The notes below the pieces were generated by a model. It saw nothing but the letters and a program-made list of their open reading frames with translations, did not search any database and was not told where the DNA came from. From Frederiksenia canicola (lineage in GTDB: Bacteria; Pseudomonadota; Gammaproteobacteria; Enterobacterales; Pasteurellaceae): a stretch of DNA of 64,000 nt. Shown here piece by piece: positions 16,460 through 30,029 of this stretch. How positions within the stretch are numbered: the first letter of the stretch is position 1; every line of letters starts with the position of its first letter. The position numbers and the translations under genes were made by a program. Location: the NCBI RefSeq assembly GCF_011455495.1, contig NZ_CP015029.1, forward strand, positions 868,740 to 932,739, read 5' to 3'.

Positions 16460-17293
16460 CTATTTTACCGCTTGTACTAGGGCTGAAATACCATCCACAA
16501 ACTGCTCTTTTTCTGCCATTTCGACAATCTGTTCGTGGCGATATTGCTTGCCGTTGTAAACTACGACAATGCTGGTATCGCCTACTTGCAAGAAATTGTA
16601 CTCGCCAAAATCGGTATAGCGAGTTGCTCCGATGCTGATTACCGCCTGAGTTGGATAGTTGGCACGAGCCAGTAAATCAGCAATGTTGTTCATTGGGTCT
16701 TGGTCGGGCTGATTATTCATTCGATCGATAATCCAATCTAAAAGTTTTTGGTGGAAATAACTGTAACCAATAGTTTGGCTATCAATGCCATATTCGTTCA
16801 TCACACCCGCACGTTTATGGAAGCAAGCGATGTGGTAATCATCTAAATTGCCACCCTGCTCAAATTTGTCTAAGGCAATCCAACGAGTTGATAATCCTTT
16901 GGAATTTGCCCCCCAGTTTTTCTTCTCACAAATTTTGCGAGCGTTTGGGCGACGAATTGAGCAATCATTATAGGCGGCAAAATGAGTCGGTTTAAGAGCG
17001 ACAACTTTTTGATTTTCATAGTGAATTTCACAAATTAATGCAACTTCAGGCTCAATCTGTAAATTATCGGCATCGTATGGAAAGCGAATGGTGTCAGACG
17101 AAAGCGGGAATTCGGCCAGAAAGCGGTCGGTTTCCGCTAAATTTTTGCTTGGCACATAAAAGGGGAAAATTGCCTTTGGTTGAATAGCTTCCGAGGTTTT
17201 TACTTTGACAAAATCGGCTGCTTCGCCCGCTTGTTCCAAATGCCCCGCAAAGTTACCCGCAACGCCTAATCCGATAAAGTGTTGGTTCTGCAT
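16460..17293 (-). CDS. DUF5718-like protein, possible FAH-fold
   Basis: This 277-residue soluble protein has no signal peptide or membrane segment. The segment LQIEPEVALICEI near residues 78-90 resembles the metal-binding Glu motif of fumarylacetoacetate-hydrolase-like enzymes, and the overall length fits, but the fold assignment is tentative. The conserved-looking GLGVAGNFAGHLEQAGEA start and a DUF5718-type pattern are recalled from memory rather than verified. The function is unknown. The last codons (coding for LVQAVK) contain a perfect USS core on the minus strand. It has a GGA ribosome binding site and faces away from the rRNA operon. Confidence 0.7.
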   Translation of the reverse strand: MQNQHFIGLGVAGNFAGHLEQAGEAADFVKVKTSEAIQPKAIFPFYVPSKNLAETDRFLAEFPLSSDTIRFPYDADNLQIEPEVALICEIHYENQKVVALKPTHFAAYNDCSIRRPNARKICEKKNWGANSKGLSTRWIALDKFEQGGNLDDYHIACFHKRAGVMNEYGIDSQTIGYSYFHQKLLDWIIDRMNNQPDQDPMNNIADLLARANYPTQAVISIGATRYTDFGEYNFLQVGDTSIVVVYNGKQYRHEQIVEMAEKEQFVDGISALVQAVK

Positions 17294-17429
17294 AATATGA
17301 TCCTCTTTTGGTTTTGCAAAAAATTGGGCTAATCATACCGCTTGTACCATTAAAATGTCATACAAAATCATCAGTTTGGATCTTTTTTCACCAAAAGATC
17401 GTTTTTTTAAATTTTTTTAAATTTTTTGC

Positions 17430-17457
17430 TTGCATTGGATTTGAATTTCTCTATAAT
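17430..17457 (+). promoter_or_regulatory. rRNA operon promoter
   Basis: TTGCAT (17430-17435) and TATAAT (17452-17457) are separated by 16 bases. An AT-rich tract of T and A runs upstream resembles an UP element, and a GC-rich discriminator (GCGC) follows the -10, as in stringently controlled rRNA promoters. Confidence 0.8.
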
Positions 17458-17467
17458 GCGCACCACA

Positions 17468-17530
17468 CAACGACGCACTGTTGTGAACGGATTAGGTTAT
17501 TACGGTGCGTCGTTGTTTTTTGCTCTTTAA
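17468..17530 (+). promoter_or_regulatory. rrn leader boxB-like hairpin and boxA
   Basis: A perfect 11-bp stem CAACGACGCAC (17468-17478) / GTGCGTCGTTG (17505-17515) is followed by six T and then boxA TGCTCTTTAA (17521-17530). A boxC-like TGTGTGGGCACT follows. This is the boxB-boxA-boxC order of the E. coli rrn antitermination leader. A second boxA-like GTTCTTTAAA lies before 23S (19634). Confidence 0.75.
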
Positions 17531-17686
17531 TAATGAATCAGACAATCTGTGTGGGCACTTGTTGATGTGATTTTGAAGTGAAATATTATTTAATTTTGAA
17601 GTCTTAATAAGTGCTTAACTTGAAATTCATAATGAATATTATTGATTTTTTTATAGTCAGTATTTATTGAGCGATTAAACTTTTTG

Positions 17687-19225
<1,539 letters not shown>

Positions 19226-19301
19226 CCGAAGTAGAAATGACACAATAAGCGCTCACACAGATTGTTTGATAGAAAGACAAAAAAACTGAAGGTCATCCGT
19301 T

Positions 19302-19378
<77 letters not shown>

Positions 19379-19451
19379 CTCAAACAGGTAACAAGCAAAG
19401 CAATAGGCTAAAGCAAGTTAATAATGAGTGAAGAAAACGGAAGTGATGAAT

Positions 19452-19527
19452 GGGGATATAGCTCAGCTGGGAGAGCGCCTGCCTTGCACGCAGGAGGTCA
19501 GCGGTTCGATCCCGCTTATCTCCACCA
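19452..19527 (+). tRNA. tRNA-Ala (TGC)
   Basis: A 76-base tRNA starts GGGGATATAGCTCAGC, has the anticodon loop CTTGCAC (anticodon TGC), the T-loop GGTTCGATC and an encoded CCA. The Ile-Ala order is one of the two standard spacer types in Pasteurellaceae rRNA operons. Confidence 0.97.
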
Positions 19528-19546
19528 ACTCATCATACCTAAGGTT

Positions 19547-19578
19547 GCAAGCGGTCAGTTTTTGCGAAAGTTTTGCAA
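19547..19578 (+). repeat. Extended USS in the rRNA spacer
   Basis: GCAAGCGGTCAG (one mismatch in the core) is followed at standard spacing by GTTTTGCAAA. It lies between tRNA-Ala and 23S, within the transcribed spacer. Confidence 0.7.
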
Positions 19579-19807
19579 AAGCCTTTGTGATTTTAGGTAT
19601 GATGAGTGAAACAGAAATGTTTCATTGTCTATAGTTCTTTAAAAAATAGGAAACAAGCTGAAAAACTGAGAGATTTTCGAAAGAAAGTCTGAGTAGTAAA
19701 AATCTTGTGTGAACAAAAGCACACAAGTAGTAGTTTTTGATTATCAGCTTTAAATATTTTGATGATTGTTTAATAACAATATTATCTAAAAATGTTTGAG
19801 GTTGTAT

Positions 19808-22709
<2,902 letters not shown>

Positions 22710-22897
22710 ACAACCTCAAGCGTTTTTGGAAAGAAGAAAGAAGCCAAAAGCGGTTGAGAAGAAAGCTAAACGAAAAGACAAAGCGAGAGCGAAGTGAAAG
22801 AAAATCAAACAGACAGCTTGTTTCAGATTAAAGGCGACGTAAGAAGCCAAGAATAGAGAACGAAAAAATAAAGACGAACAAAGACAACAACAGGATT

Positions 22898-23016
22898 TTC
22901 CTGATGGCCATAGTGCTGTGGTCCCACCTGATTCCATTCCGAACTCAGAAGTGAAACGCAGTGACGCCGATGGTAGTGTGGGGTTTCCCCATGTGAGAGT
23001 AGGGCACCATCAGGGT
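22898..23016 (+). rRNA. rrf: 5S ribosomal RNA
   Basis: The gene is about 119 bases, with the conserved GTGGTCCCACCTGATTCC and CCGAACTCAGAAGTGAAACG segments and a terminal CCTGATGG / CCATCAGG stem. The 188 bases between 23S and 5S (22710-22897) hold only processing sequence; no tRNA is seen there. Confidence 0.95.
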
Positions 23017-23025
23017 TTTATTGGA

Positions 23026-23067
23026 CCCCTTGCAAGTACTCGGTTGAGTACAGTGCAAGGGGTTTTT
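23026..23067 (+). terminator. rRNA operon terminator
   Basis: A GC-rich stem CCCCTTGCA / TGCAAGGGG, with an internal GTACTC / GAGTAC extension, is followed by TTTTTG. Confidence 0.9.
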
Positions 23068-23195
23068 GTTTTGGGAAGGGGGAAAGAATAGGCTTTGTAA
23101 AAGATACCACCAACGTGACCGATTGTAGTGCGTGAATTTCGTTGTGAAAAAGCGTATAATTCGCCACACTTTTTGTTATAAGAGAAAGTATATTC

Positions 23196-24002
23196 ATGAA
23201 TAATATTCCTATCCGAACTGAAGCGGAGTTAGAAAAGATCCGAGTTGCCTGTAACTTAGCTTCAGATGTATTAGTGATGATTGAACCTTATGTCAAAGAA
23301 GGTGTAAGTACAGGCGAACTTGATCGTATTTGCCATCAGTATATTGAACAAGTGCAAGAGGGTATTCCCGCTTGTTTAGGCTATCATGGTTTCCCGAAAG
23401 CAACTTGTATTTCACTCAATGAAGTAATTTGCCACGGTATTCCTAATGACGATAAAAAATTGAAAAAAGGGGATATTCTCAATATTGATGTCACAGTGAT
23501 CAAAGAGGGTTATTATGGCGATAATTCTAAAATGTATGTGGTTGGTGAGCCAAGTATTCGTGACAAACGTTTGATTGAAGTCACTCAAGAATCTTTATAC
23601 AAAGCATTGCGAATTGTGAAGCCTGGTATTCGTCTGAATCAAATAGGTAAGACTATTCAGCAATATGTAGAAAAAGAAGGGTTTTCTGTCGTGCGTGAAT
23701 ATTGTGGTCATGGTATTGGGGATCAGTTTCATTGTGACCCACAAGTGTTGCACTATTTTTCCGATGATGGAGGGGTAATTTTGCAGGAAGGAATGGTGTT
23801 TACGATTGAGCCGATGGTCAATGCGGGTAAGAAAGAGATCCGAACAATGCCAGATGGATGGACGGTGAAAACGAAAGATCGTAGTCATTCCGCACAGTTT
23901 GAGCATCAAATTGTTGTTACCAAAGATGGTTGTGAAGTGATGACGATTCGTGAAGAGGAAATCGCTTCAGGTAGAATTACACGCTTGATGAAAAATAGTT
24001 AA
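23196..24002 (+). CDS. map: Methionine aminopeptidase, type I
   Basis: MAP removes the initiator methionine from nascent proteins whose second residue is small. The 268-residue length and the pita-bread fold signatures fit type Ia. The metal ligands are seen in ILNIDVTVIKEGYYGDNSKM (two Asp near residues 98 and 109), EYCGHGIGDQFHCDP (His near 172), FTIEPMVNAG (Glu) and SAQFEHQIVV (Glu). The gene is monocistronic, preceded by a TATAAT at 23155-23160 and followed by a terminator made of two USS. The usual partner rpsB is not adjacent. Confidence 0.95.
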   Translation: MNNIPIRTEAELEKIRVACNLASDVLVMIEPYVKEGVSTGELDRICHQYIEQVQEGIPACLGYHGFPKATCISLNEVICHGIPNDDKKLKKGDILNIDVTVIKEGYYGDNSKMYVVGEPSIRDKRLIEVTQESLYKALRIVKPGIRLNQIGKTIQQYVEKEGFSVVREYCGHGIGDQFHCDPQVLHYFSDDGGVILQEGMVFTIEPMVNAGKKEIRTMPDGWTVKTKDRSHSAQFEHQIVVTKDGCEVMTIREEEIASGRITRLMKNS

Positions 24003-24018
24003 TTGCAAAATATGACGT

Positions 24019-24056
24019 AAAAGTGACCGCTTGTTTCTCCACAAGCGGTCACTTTT
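24019..24056. terminator. Terminator formed by an inverted USS pair
   Basis: AAAAGTGACCGCTTGT (24019-24034) and ACAAGCGGTCACTTTT (24041-24056) are perfect 16-bp arms with a 6-base loop, followed by more T. It lies between the convergent map and dcuB genes and contains two head-to-head USS cores. Confidence 0.85.
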
Positions 24057-24076
24057 TTATCACCATTTGCAAATGG

Positions 24077-25408
24077 TTAAATTAGAATATTGGCTAGGAA
24101 AATTCCGACACTACAAGCCGTAATGACACCGATTAGACCTGGAACCATAAAACTATGGTTGAAGTAGTATTTACCAATCTTCGTTGTACCTGTGACGTCA
24201 AAGTTTACGGTTGCAATATCAGATGGATAGTTTGGAATGAAGAAGTAACCGTAAGTAGCTGGAAGTAAGCCGATTAATAATGGAGCAGGTAAGCCCATTG
24301 CTAAACCAACTGGTAGCAACATTTTAGCAGTAGCGGCTTGGCTGTTAATTACAACTGAAACGGCAAACAAAGCAAAGGCAAATGTCCATGGATATGCATT
24401 TACCATTTCTGTGATACCACTTTTGAATGATGGCATTGCGTGAGTGAAGTAGGTATCGCTCATCCAAGCAATCCCGAAAATAGCGATTGCTGCCACCATG
24501 CCTGACTTGAAGACCACCCCATTTGGCACTTTTTGTACGTCGGTTTTTGTTGCTAATAAAATGATACCACCAAAAGCTAACATCATCATTTGAATGATTG
24601 CACTCATTGAGATTGGTTTTTTCGCATCGCCAATCGTACGAATCTCAGGGAACATAGCAATAATCACGATACTTACTAATGCGAGTAAGAACAGTAACAC
24701 TGCATTTTTTGCCGCAGGTGGCAATTTCTCATCTAATGAAGTGCTTGTGGTGTTTGCGATACGTTCTTTCCACACAGGATCTTGTAAACGGCGTTGATAT
24801 TCTGGATCATCTTGTAATTCTTTGCCTCGTTTTAAGCTATACAATGAAAGTGCGAGTACTCCAGTAAAGGTTGCAGGAATAGTGACACCAACAATGCTCA
24901 GTAGTGAAACGTGTTCAAATCCAGGTAATTCAACGATTTGGCTTAAATAGTAAACAACCGCAGCGGAGATTGGGCTGCCCGTGATCCCGAGCTGAGAGGC
25001 AACAGAGGCTGCTGCCATAGGACGCTCTGGACGGATTCCATTTTTTAGTGAAACGTCACCAATAATTGGCATAATTGAATAAACGGCATGACCTGTACCT
25101 AACATTAATGTCATGGTGTAAGTCACTAGAGGGCCTAAAATGGTCACCCGTTTTGGATTGCTACGTAAAATACGTTCGGCAATTTGTAGCATGAATTTTA
25201 ATCCACCAGCGGCTTCAAGCACCGATGCACAAGTTACCACCGCAATGATGATGAGCATAACCTCAATCGGCGGTGATGTCGGCGGCATGCGTAAAATAAA
25301 GACTTCAACAAGCAAGCCGATTCCAGACACAACCCCTAACCCAATACCGCCGAAGCGGCTACCAGCATATAAAAAAGCAAGTAATAGAATAAACTCAAAA
25401 TAGAGCAT
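24077..25408 (-). CDS. dcuB: Anaerobic C4-dicarboxylate transporter DcuB
   Basis: DcuB is an inner-membrane fumarate/succinate antiporter that supplies fumarate for anaerobic respiration. The 443-residue protein (E. coli DcuB is about 446) is strongly hydrophobic, with about a dozen membrane segments. GTGHAVYSIMPIIGDVSLKNGIRPERP and QLGITGSPISAAVVYY in the N-terminal half match the Dcu family, and the C-terminal YGYFFIPNYPSDIATVNFD is also characteristic. An FNR box sits exactly where a class II FNR promoter needs it (25469-25482), consistent with anaerobic induction. DcuA is a possible alternative, but the promoter favours DcuB. Confidence 0.88.
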   Translation of the reverse strand: MLYFEFILLLAFLYAGSRFGGIGLGVVSGIGLLVEVFILRMPPTSPPIEVMLIIIAVVTCASVLEAAGGLKFMLQIAERILRSNPKRVTILGPLVTYTMTLMLGTGHAVYSIMPIIGDVSLKNGIRPERPMAAASVASQLGITGSPISAAVVYYLSQIVELPGFEHVSLLSIVGVTIPATFTGVLALSLYSLKRGKELQDDPEYQRRLQDPVWKERIANTTSTSLDEKLPPAAKNAVLLFLLALVSIVIIAMFPEIRTIGDAKKPISMSAIIQMMMLAFGGIILLATKTDVQKVPNGVVFKSGMVAAIAIFGIAWMSDTYFTHAMPSFKSGITEMVNAYPWTFAFALFAVSVVINSQAATAKMLLPVGLAMGLPAPLLIGLLPATYGYFFIPNYPSDIATVNFDVTGTTKIGKYYFNHSFMVPGLIGVITACSVGIFLANILI

Positions 25409-25441
25409 AGAGACCTCGTAAAAATAAAAAAGAAGAATGCC

Positions 25442-25482
25442 ATTCTAACGTGTTTGCTCCAGACTGTTTTTATCTAAATCAA
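25442..25482 (-). promoter_or_regulatory. FNR-dependent dcuB promoter
   Basis: On the minus strand TTGAT-TTAG-ATAAA (25469-25482) matches the FNR box TTGAT-N4-ATCAA with one mismatch. A -10 element TAGAAT lies at 25442-25447. The predicted start near 25435 puts the FNR box centre at about -41. Confidence 0.7.
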
Positions 25483-25571
25483 AAAAATTCTAAAATTTAT
25501 ACTTTTTGTTGAAACAAGCGGTTAGTTCCTGCCAATTTTTTGCAGATTTGTTGAGCTAAACTTGCTAAAAA

Positions 25572-25587
25572 TGTGAACTTGATCTCA
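25572..25587. promoter_or_regulatory. CRP site upstream of scrA-like gene
   Basis: TGTGA-ACTTGA-TCTCA matches TGTGA-N6-TCACA with one mismatch, about 100 bases upstream of the PTS gene start. This suggests catabolite control. Confidence 0.55.
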
Positions 25588-25681
25588 AAACTAAAACCTT
25601 TTATCTTTGTGTTCTTTATTTGCTAAAACGATTTAGTTAAAATGAAATAGTTTGATTTCTCACACTATAAAGGTACTTACT

Positions 25682-27106
25682 ATGAATTTTCCACAAATTG
25701 CTCAGCAGGTGATTGATAAACTCGGCGGAAAAGAAAACATTTCAGCTGCCGCACATTGTGCTACTCGCTTACGTATGGTTGTCAAAGATGAAAGTCTGAT
25801 TGATAAACAAGGCATTGAAAATATTGATGGCGTAAAAGGACAATTCTCAGTTGCGGGCCAGTATCAAATTATTTTTGGCTCTGGTACAGTGAATAAAGTT
25901 CACGCAGAACTCATCCAGATGCTTGGTATTGGGGACATGACAACCGCAGATGTTGCAACCGCAGGCGCAGAAAAACAAGGTTGGTTCCAATCTGCGATCA
26001 AGGGGTTAGCTGATATTTTTGTGCCAATCATTCCTGCCATTGTTGCGGGCGGTTTGTTAATGGGGATTCACTCTATGTTAACTGCCAAAGGCTTCTTTGC
26101 TGAGGGCGTGAATGTTGTTGATATGTACCCTGGCATCGCAGATTTAGTCGATTTAATGAATACTTTTGCGAATGCACCATTTGTCTTCTTACCTGTATTG
26201 CTTGGTTTTTCTGCAACTCGTAAGTTCGGCGGTAATCCTTATTTAGGGGCCGCTCTTGGAATGTTATTAGTCCATCCGGCATTAGCCGATGGTTGGAACT
26301 ATGCTCTCACTCTTGCGAAGGGCAACATTCAGTATTGGAATGTGTTAGGGTTAGAAATTGAAAAAGTCGGTTATCAAGGCACAGTGATCCCGACATTAGT
26401 TTCTGCCTGGGTCTTGGCAACATTGGAGAAGTTTTTCCGTAAAATTGTACCATCGTTCTTAGATAACTTGATTACACCGCTTTTCTCATTGTTTATTGCT
26501 GGGTTCTTAGCATTTACGATTATTGGTCCACTAGGACGTGAAGCTGGATCGCTAATTAGCTTCGGTTTAACCTGGTTATATGACACATTAGGTTTTGTTG
26601 GCGGTGCGATTTTTGGTTCGTTCTATGCTCCAATTGTGATTACAGGAATGCACCAAACCTTTATTGCGGTTGAAACACAGCTATTAGCAGAAGTGGCGAC
26701 AACAGGCGGAACCTTTATTTTCCCAATTGCAGCGATGTCGAATATTGCACAAGGGGCAGCATGTTTAGGTGCCGCTTTTGTGATGAAGGATGCGAAAGTG
26801 CGTGGTATTGCGGTGCCATCAGGTGTTTCTGCACTACTTGGTATTACTGAACCAGCTATGTTTGGGGTTAACTTGCGTTTTCGCTATCCATTTATTGCGG
26901 CAATGATCGGAGCTGGAGTATCGAGTGCATTTATTGCTTTATTCAATGTGAAAGCAATTGCATTGGGGGCAGCAGGGTTGCCGGGAATTCCGTCAATCAA
27001 ACCAGAAAGTCTTGGGATGTACTGTGTCGGTATGGTCATTTCCGCTGGCTTGGCATTTACAATTACGGTTATTTTAGGTAAACGAGCTCATACTAAAGCA
27101 AACTAA
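25682..27106 (+). CDS. scrA: PTS enzyme IIBC, sucrose type
   Basis: This membrane permease of the glucose-sucrose PTS branch takes up and phosphorylates a sugar, most likely sucrose. The start is set at the ATG 25682 (MNFPQIAQQV) after AAAGG; the 10-residue upstream extension is not conserved. The IIB domain (1-85) has AAHCATRLRM with the phosphorylated Cys near residue 26. After a linker the IIC domain has about ten membrane segments, with GGNPYLGAALGMLLVHPAL and GITEPAMFGVNLRF matching ScrA closely. Trehalose specificity (TreB) cannot be excluded. No scrB, scrK, scrR or IIA gene is adjacent, so it depends on genes elsewhere. Confidence 0.83.
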   Translation: MNFPQIAQQVIDKLGGKENISAAAHCATRLRMVVKDESLIDKQGIENIDGVKGQFSVAGQYQIIFGSGTVNKVHAELIQMLGIGDMTTADVATAGAEKQGWFQSAIKGLADIFVPIIPAIVAGGLLMGIHSMLTAKGFFAEGVNVVDMYPGIADLVDLMNTFANAPFVFLPVLLGFSATRKFGGNPYLGAALGMLLVHPALADGWNYALTLAKGNIQYWNVLGLEIEKVGYQGTVIPTLVSAWVLATLEKFFRKIVPSFLDNLITPLFSLFIAGFLAFTIIGPLGREAGSLISFGLTWLYDTLGFVGGAIFGSFYAPIVITGMHQTFIAVETQLLAEVATTGGTFIFPIAAMSNIAQGAACLGAAFVMKDAKVRGIAVPSGVSALLGITEPAMFGVNLRFRYPFIAAMIGAGVSSAFIALFNVKAIALGAAGLPGIPSIKPESLGMYCVGMVISAGLAFTITVILGKRAHTKAN

Positions 27107-27116
27107 TGTGTAATAA

Positions 27117-27143
27117 AAATCCCCAAGGTATCTTGGGGATTTT
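27117..27143 (+). terminator. Terminator after scrA-like gene
   Basis: A stem AAATCCCCAAG / CTTGGGGATTT with a short loop ends in TTTTGG. It lies 10 bases after the stop codon. Confidence 0.8.
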
Positions 27144-27179
27144 GGTATTTGCAAAAAAATCTAATGATCTAACCGCTTG

Positions 27180-28775
27180 TTAGTCGATGATTTTTGTCCC
27201 ATAGAAGTAAGAGTAGCCAAACGGACTTTGTTTATAACCTTCCACTCGTTTGCTTGTTGGAGCAAAGTTGATAGAGTGAGCAACATTGATCCATGGTGCT
27301 TGCTCTTTAATGATAACCTGAGCTTGCTCGTACAATTTTGCACGTTCGCCTTTATCTGACAAGATAATTGCTTTTGCAAGCAACGCATCGACATCGGCAT
27401 TTTTAAAGCGTGCATAGTTGCTATTGCCAATATTTTCGCTGCCTAATAATGGTGATAAGAAGTTATCTGGATCACCGTTATCGCCAGACCAGCCGTAAGT
27501 CCCTGCAGTTAATTCTCCCGCTTTGGTACGTTTGATGTAATCGCCCCATTCATAGCTAACCAATTTAGTTTTTACGCCCACTTTTTGCCAGTCGGCTTGG
27601 ACTAATTCCGCCATACGACGTGGGTTTGGATTTGATGCACGCACCACAGGCTGCACCCAAATATCCGTTTCAAAACCATTTTCAAAGCCTGCTTCTTTTA
27701 ACAACTGCTTCGCTTTTTCTGGATTGTATTCGTAATCAGTGATGCTGTCGTTATAGCCCCAAATTGTGGGTGGCAATGGATTTTTCGCAGCGACACCCGC
27801 ACCACGATAAACGGCATCTAAAATTGCTTTTTTATCCACCGCATAGTTCAACGCTTGGCGAACTTTTACGTTATCAAACGGGGCTTTTTCGGTATTAAAA
27901 GCGATATAAGCGATGTTTAACCCCGGTTGTGAAAGCAAATTCACTTTTGGATCGGTCTTCATTTTGTCGAGATCCGCTGCATTCGGGAAATCCATCATAT
28001 CGCAGCTGCCCGCTTGCAATTTTGCATAGCGAGTAGTCGCATCTGGCACGATATCAAAGATCAAGCGGTCAATATCCGCTTTGCCATTCCAATACTCTTT
28101 GTGGGCTAAGAAACGAATTTTTTGATCTAGCTGATAGCCTGCAAACACGAATGGCCCAGTGCCGATTGGTGTTGTATCAATCGCTTCAGGTTTGCCTGCC
28201 GCAAGCATTTTGTCGGCATATTCAGCGGAATAGATCGAAATAAAGTCCATACCTAAACTGGCTAAGAAGGTTGCATCGGGGTGATTAAGGGTAATTTTCA
28301 CGGTGTGATCATCCACTTTTTCAACCGCTTTCAACAATTTCGGAAACTTCATCGCTTTGAAGTACGGATAGGTTGCTTTCGACACATTGTGATACGGGTG
28401 GTTTGGGTCAAGCTGACGTTGGAATGAGAACAGTACATCGTCAGCATTAAATTCACGGCTTGGCTTGTAGTCTTTGGTTGTGTGGAATTTCACGCCTTTG
28501 CGTAAATTGAAGGTATAAGTCAAACCGTCATCACTGACGCTCCAACTTTCTGCGAGTGCAGGTTCAATTTCTGTTGAGCCACGTTTAAATTCAACCAAAC
28601 GGTTGTACACTTGTTGCGAGCTGGCGTTATAGGAAATACCATCCATTACAAGAGCAGGGCTAAAGCCTGTAGGTGAGCGGCTTACGCAGTTTACAAAGGT
28701 TTTATCGGCAGCTTGTGCAAGGCTTGAAGCCAATAATGTTGCAGCAATGAGCGAAAATTTTGTACGTAATTTCAT
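27180..28775 (-). CDS. dppA: Dipeptide-binding periplasmic protein DppA
   Basis: This solute-binding protein of the SBP family 5 captures dipeptides (and in some species haem or glutathione) for an ABC importer. The start is the ATG 28773-28775 (MKLRTKFSLIAATLLASS), preceded by GGAG; the 19 upstream residues are not part of the signal peptide. The signal peptide ends SLAQAA without a lipobox Cys, so it is a soluble periplasmic protein, unlike lipoprotein haem-binding relatives. 531 residues is normal. The N-terminal KTFVNCVSRSPTGFSPAL matches E. coli DppA. dppBCDF are absent from the window. Its TAA stop shares a base with a USS core. Confidence 0.92.
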   Translation of the reverse strand: MKLRTKFSLIAATLLASSLAQAADKTFVNCVSRSPTGFSPALVMDGISYNASSQQVYNRLVEFKRGSTEIEPALAESWSVSDDGLTYTFNLRKGVKFHTTKDYKPSREFNADDVLFSFQRQLDPNHPYHNVSKATYPYFKAMKFPKLLKAVEKVDDHTVKITLNHPDATFLASLGMDFISIYSAEYADKMLAAGKPEAIDTTPIGTGPFVFAGYQLDQKIRFLAHKEYWNGKADIDRLIFDIVPDATTRYAKLQAGSCDMMDFPNAADLDKMKTDPKVNLLSQPGLNIAYIAFNTEKAPFDNVKVRQALNYAVDKKAILDAVYRGAGVAAKNPLPPTIWGYNDSITDYEYNPEKAKQLLKEAGFENGFETDIWVQPVVRASNPNPRRMAELVQADWQKVGVKTKLVSYEWGDYIKRTKAGELTAGTYGWSGDNGDPDNFLSPLLGSENIGNSNYARFKNADVDALLAKAIILSDKGERAKLYEQAQVIIKEQAPWINVAHSINFAPTSKRVEGYKQSPFGYSYFYGTKIID

Positions 28776-28875
28776 CGTGTCTCCTATGGGGAAATTAACA
28801 AAACCTTTACAAGATAGCGAGATTTTGTCCATTGGTAAAGAACAAATTTATGTCAGTTATAACCAAAAAGCATAA

Positions 28876-28940
28876 ACAAGCGGTCAGATTCGGACTATTT
28901 TTTGCAAATTGCAACATTTTCTTCAGAAGTGACCGCTTGT
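28876..28940. repeat. Inverted USS pair upstream of dppA
   Basis: ACAAGCGGTCAGATT (28876-) faces TGACCGCTTGT (28930-28940), with about 45 bases between. The pair lies downstream of fbp and could act as a long-loop hairpin ending the fbp transcript. Confidence 0.65.
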
Positions 28941-28970
28941 AACACAACAAATTAAAATGAGACGTGTGGA

Positions 28971-29972
28971 TTAACCAAATTCTTTTAAGAGATCTTCCAC
29001 TTTTTGTACCATTGCGGTTGAGCCGACATAGAATGGCACGCGTTGGTGAAGCTCTGTTGGTTTGATGTCAAGAATCGGATTGATGCCGTCCGTTGCCATA
29101 CCGCCAGCTTGTTCCGCGATAAATGCCATCGGGTTGCCTTCGTATAATAGTCGCAATTTACCTTTCGGGTGAGTAGTGGTGGTTGGGTAGATGTAGATGC
29201 CACCTTTGAGTAAGTTGCGGTGGAAATCGGATACGAGCGAACCGATGTAGCGAGACGAATACGGGCGTTTGGTGGCTTGGTCTTCTTCTTGGCAGAATTT
29301 AATGAAACGTTTTACGCCTTCAGGGAAGGTACGATATTGCCCTTCATTGATTGAATAATATTTGCCTTCAAATGGCATTTTCATATTGGGGTGCGAAAGA
29401 ATGAACAAGCCCAAAGAGGGATCGTAAGTAAAACCGTTTACGCCGTTGCCCGTGGTGTAAACTAACATTGTGGATGAACCGTAAGTTACATAGCCCGCAG
29501 CGACTTGTTTACGTCCAGGTTGCAAGAAGTCTTCCATTGTAACGGGCGTACCAATCGGCGAAATGCGTTTGTAAATCGAGAAAATAGTGCCGACAGAAAC
29601 GTTTACATCAATATTAGATGAACCGTCGAGCGGATCGGTCATTAAAATATATTTGGCGTTACGCCCCCGCTCCGTATCAAAGGCGACAAAGGTATCATCT
29701 TCTTCTGAGGCAAAACCTGCGACATCACCACGAGCGATGAGTGCTTTTTTCATCGTTTCGTTGGCGAAAACGTCTAACTTCATCTGCGTTTCGCCTTGAA
29801 TATTTTCATCGCCTGACACGCCTAAAATATCTTGTGTTAGCCCTGCTCGATTGATGTCACGGTGAATAATTTTTGCCGATAGCCGAATAGACGACAGAAT
29901 ACCACTCAACTCCCCTGTTGCTCCCGGGTATTCCGCTTGTCGTTCCACGATAAATTCGCCTAAAGTTTTCAT
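28971..29972 (-). CDS. fbp: Fructose-1,6-bisphosphatase, class I
   Basis: Fbp is the gluconeogenic phosphatase that converts fructose-1,6-bisphosphate to fructose-6-phosphate with magnesium. The 333-residue length is standard. Family landmarks are [22 protein letters not shown] near residues 115-136 (metal-binding Asp and substrate Ser), [21 protein letters not shown] and [19 protein letters not shown]. The start ATG has GGAG upstream. A perfect CRP site at 30030-30045 sits at about -41.5 from a TATAAT-based promoter, suggesting activation by cAMP-CRP when glucose is low. Confidence 0.96.
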   Translation of the reverse strand: MKTLGEFIVERQAEYPGATGELSGILSSIRLSAKIIHRDINRAGLTQDILGVSGDENIQGETQMKLDVFANETMKKALIARGDVAGFASEEDDTFVAFDTERGRNAKYILMTDPLDGSSNIDVNVSVGTIFSIYKRISPIGTPVTMEDFLQPGRKQVAAGYVTYGSSTMLVYTTGNGVNGFTYDPSLGLFILSHPNMKMPFEGKYYSINEGQYRTFPEGVKRFIKFCQEEDQATKRPYSSRYIGSLVSDFHRNLLKGGIYIYPTTTTHPKGKLRLLYEGNPMAFIAEQAGGMATDGINPILDIKPTELHQRVPFYVGSTAMVQKVEDLLKEFG

Positions 29973-30002
29973 TTTTCTCTCCTTATTTCAACAAATTGCT
30001 TT

Positions 30003-30008
30003 ATTATA
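30003..30008 (-). promoter_or_regulatory. fbp -10 element
   Basis: TATAAT on the minus strand lies 31 bases upstream of the fbp start. The predicted transcription start near 29996 is 41.5 bases from the centre of the CRP site; no good -35 is seen, as expected for a class II CRP promoter. Confidence 0.6.
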
Positions 30009-30029
30009 CCTGTCATTATTTTTCGGTTT

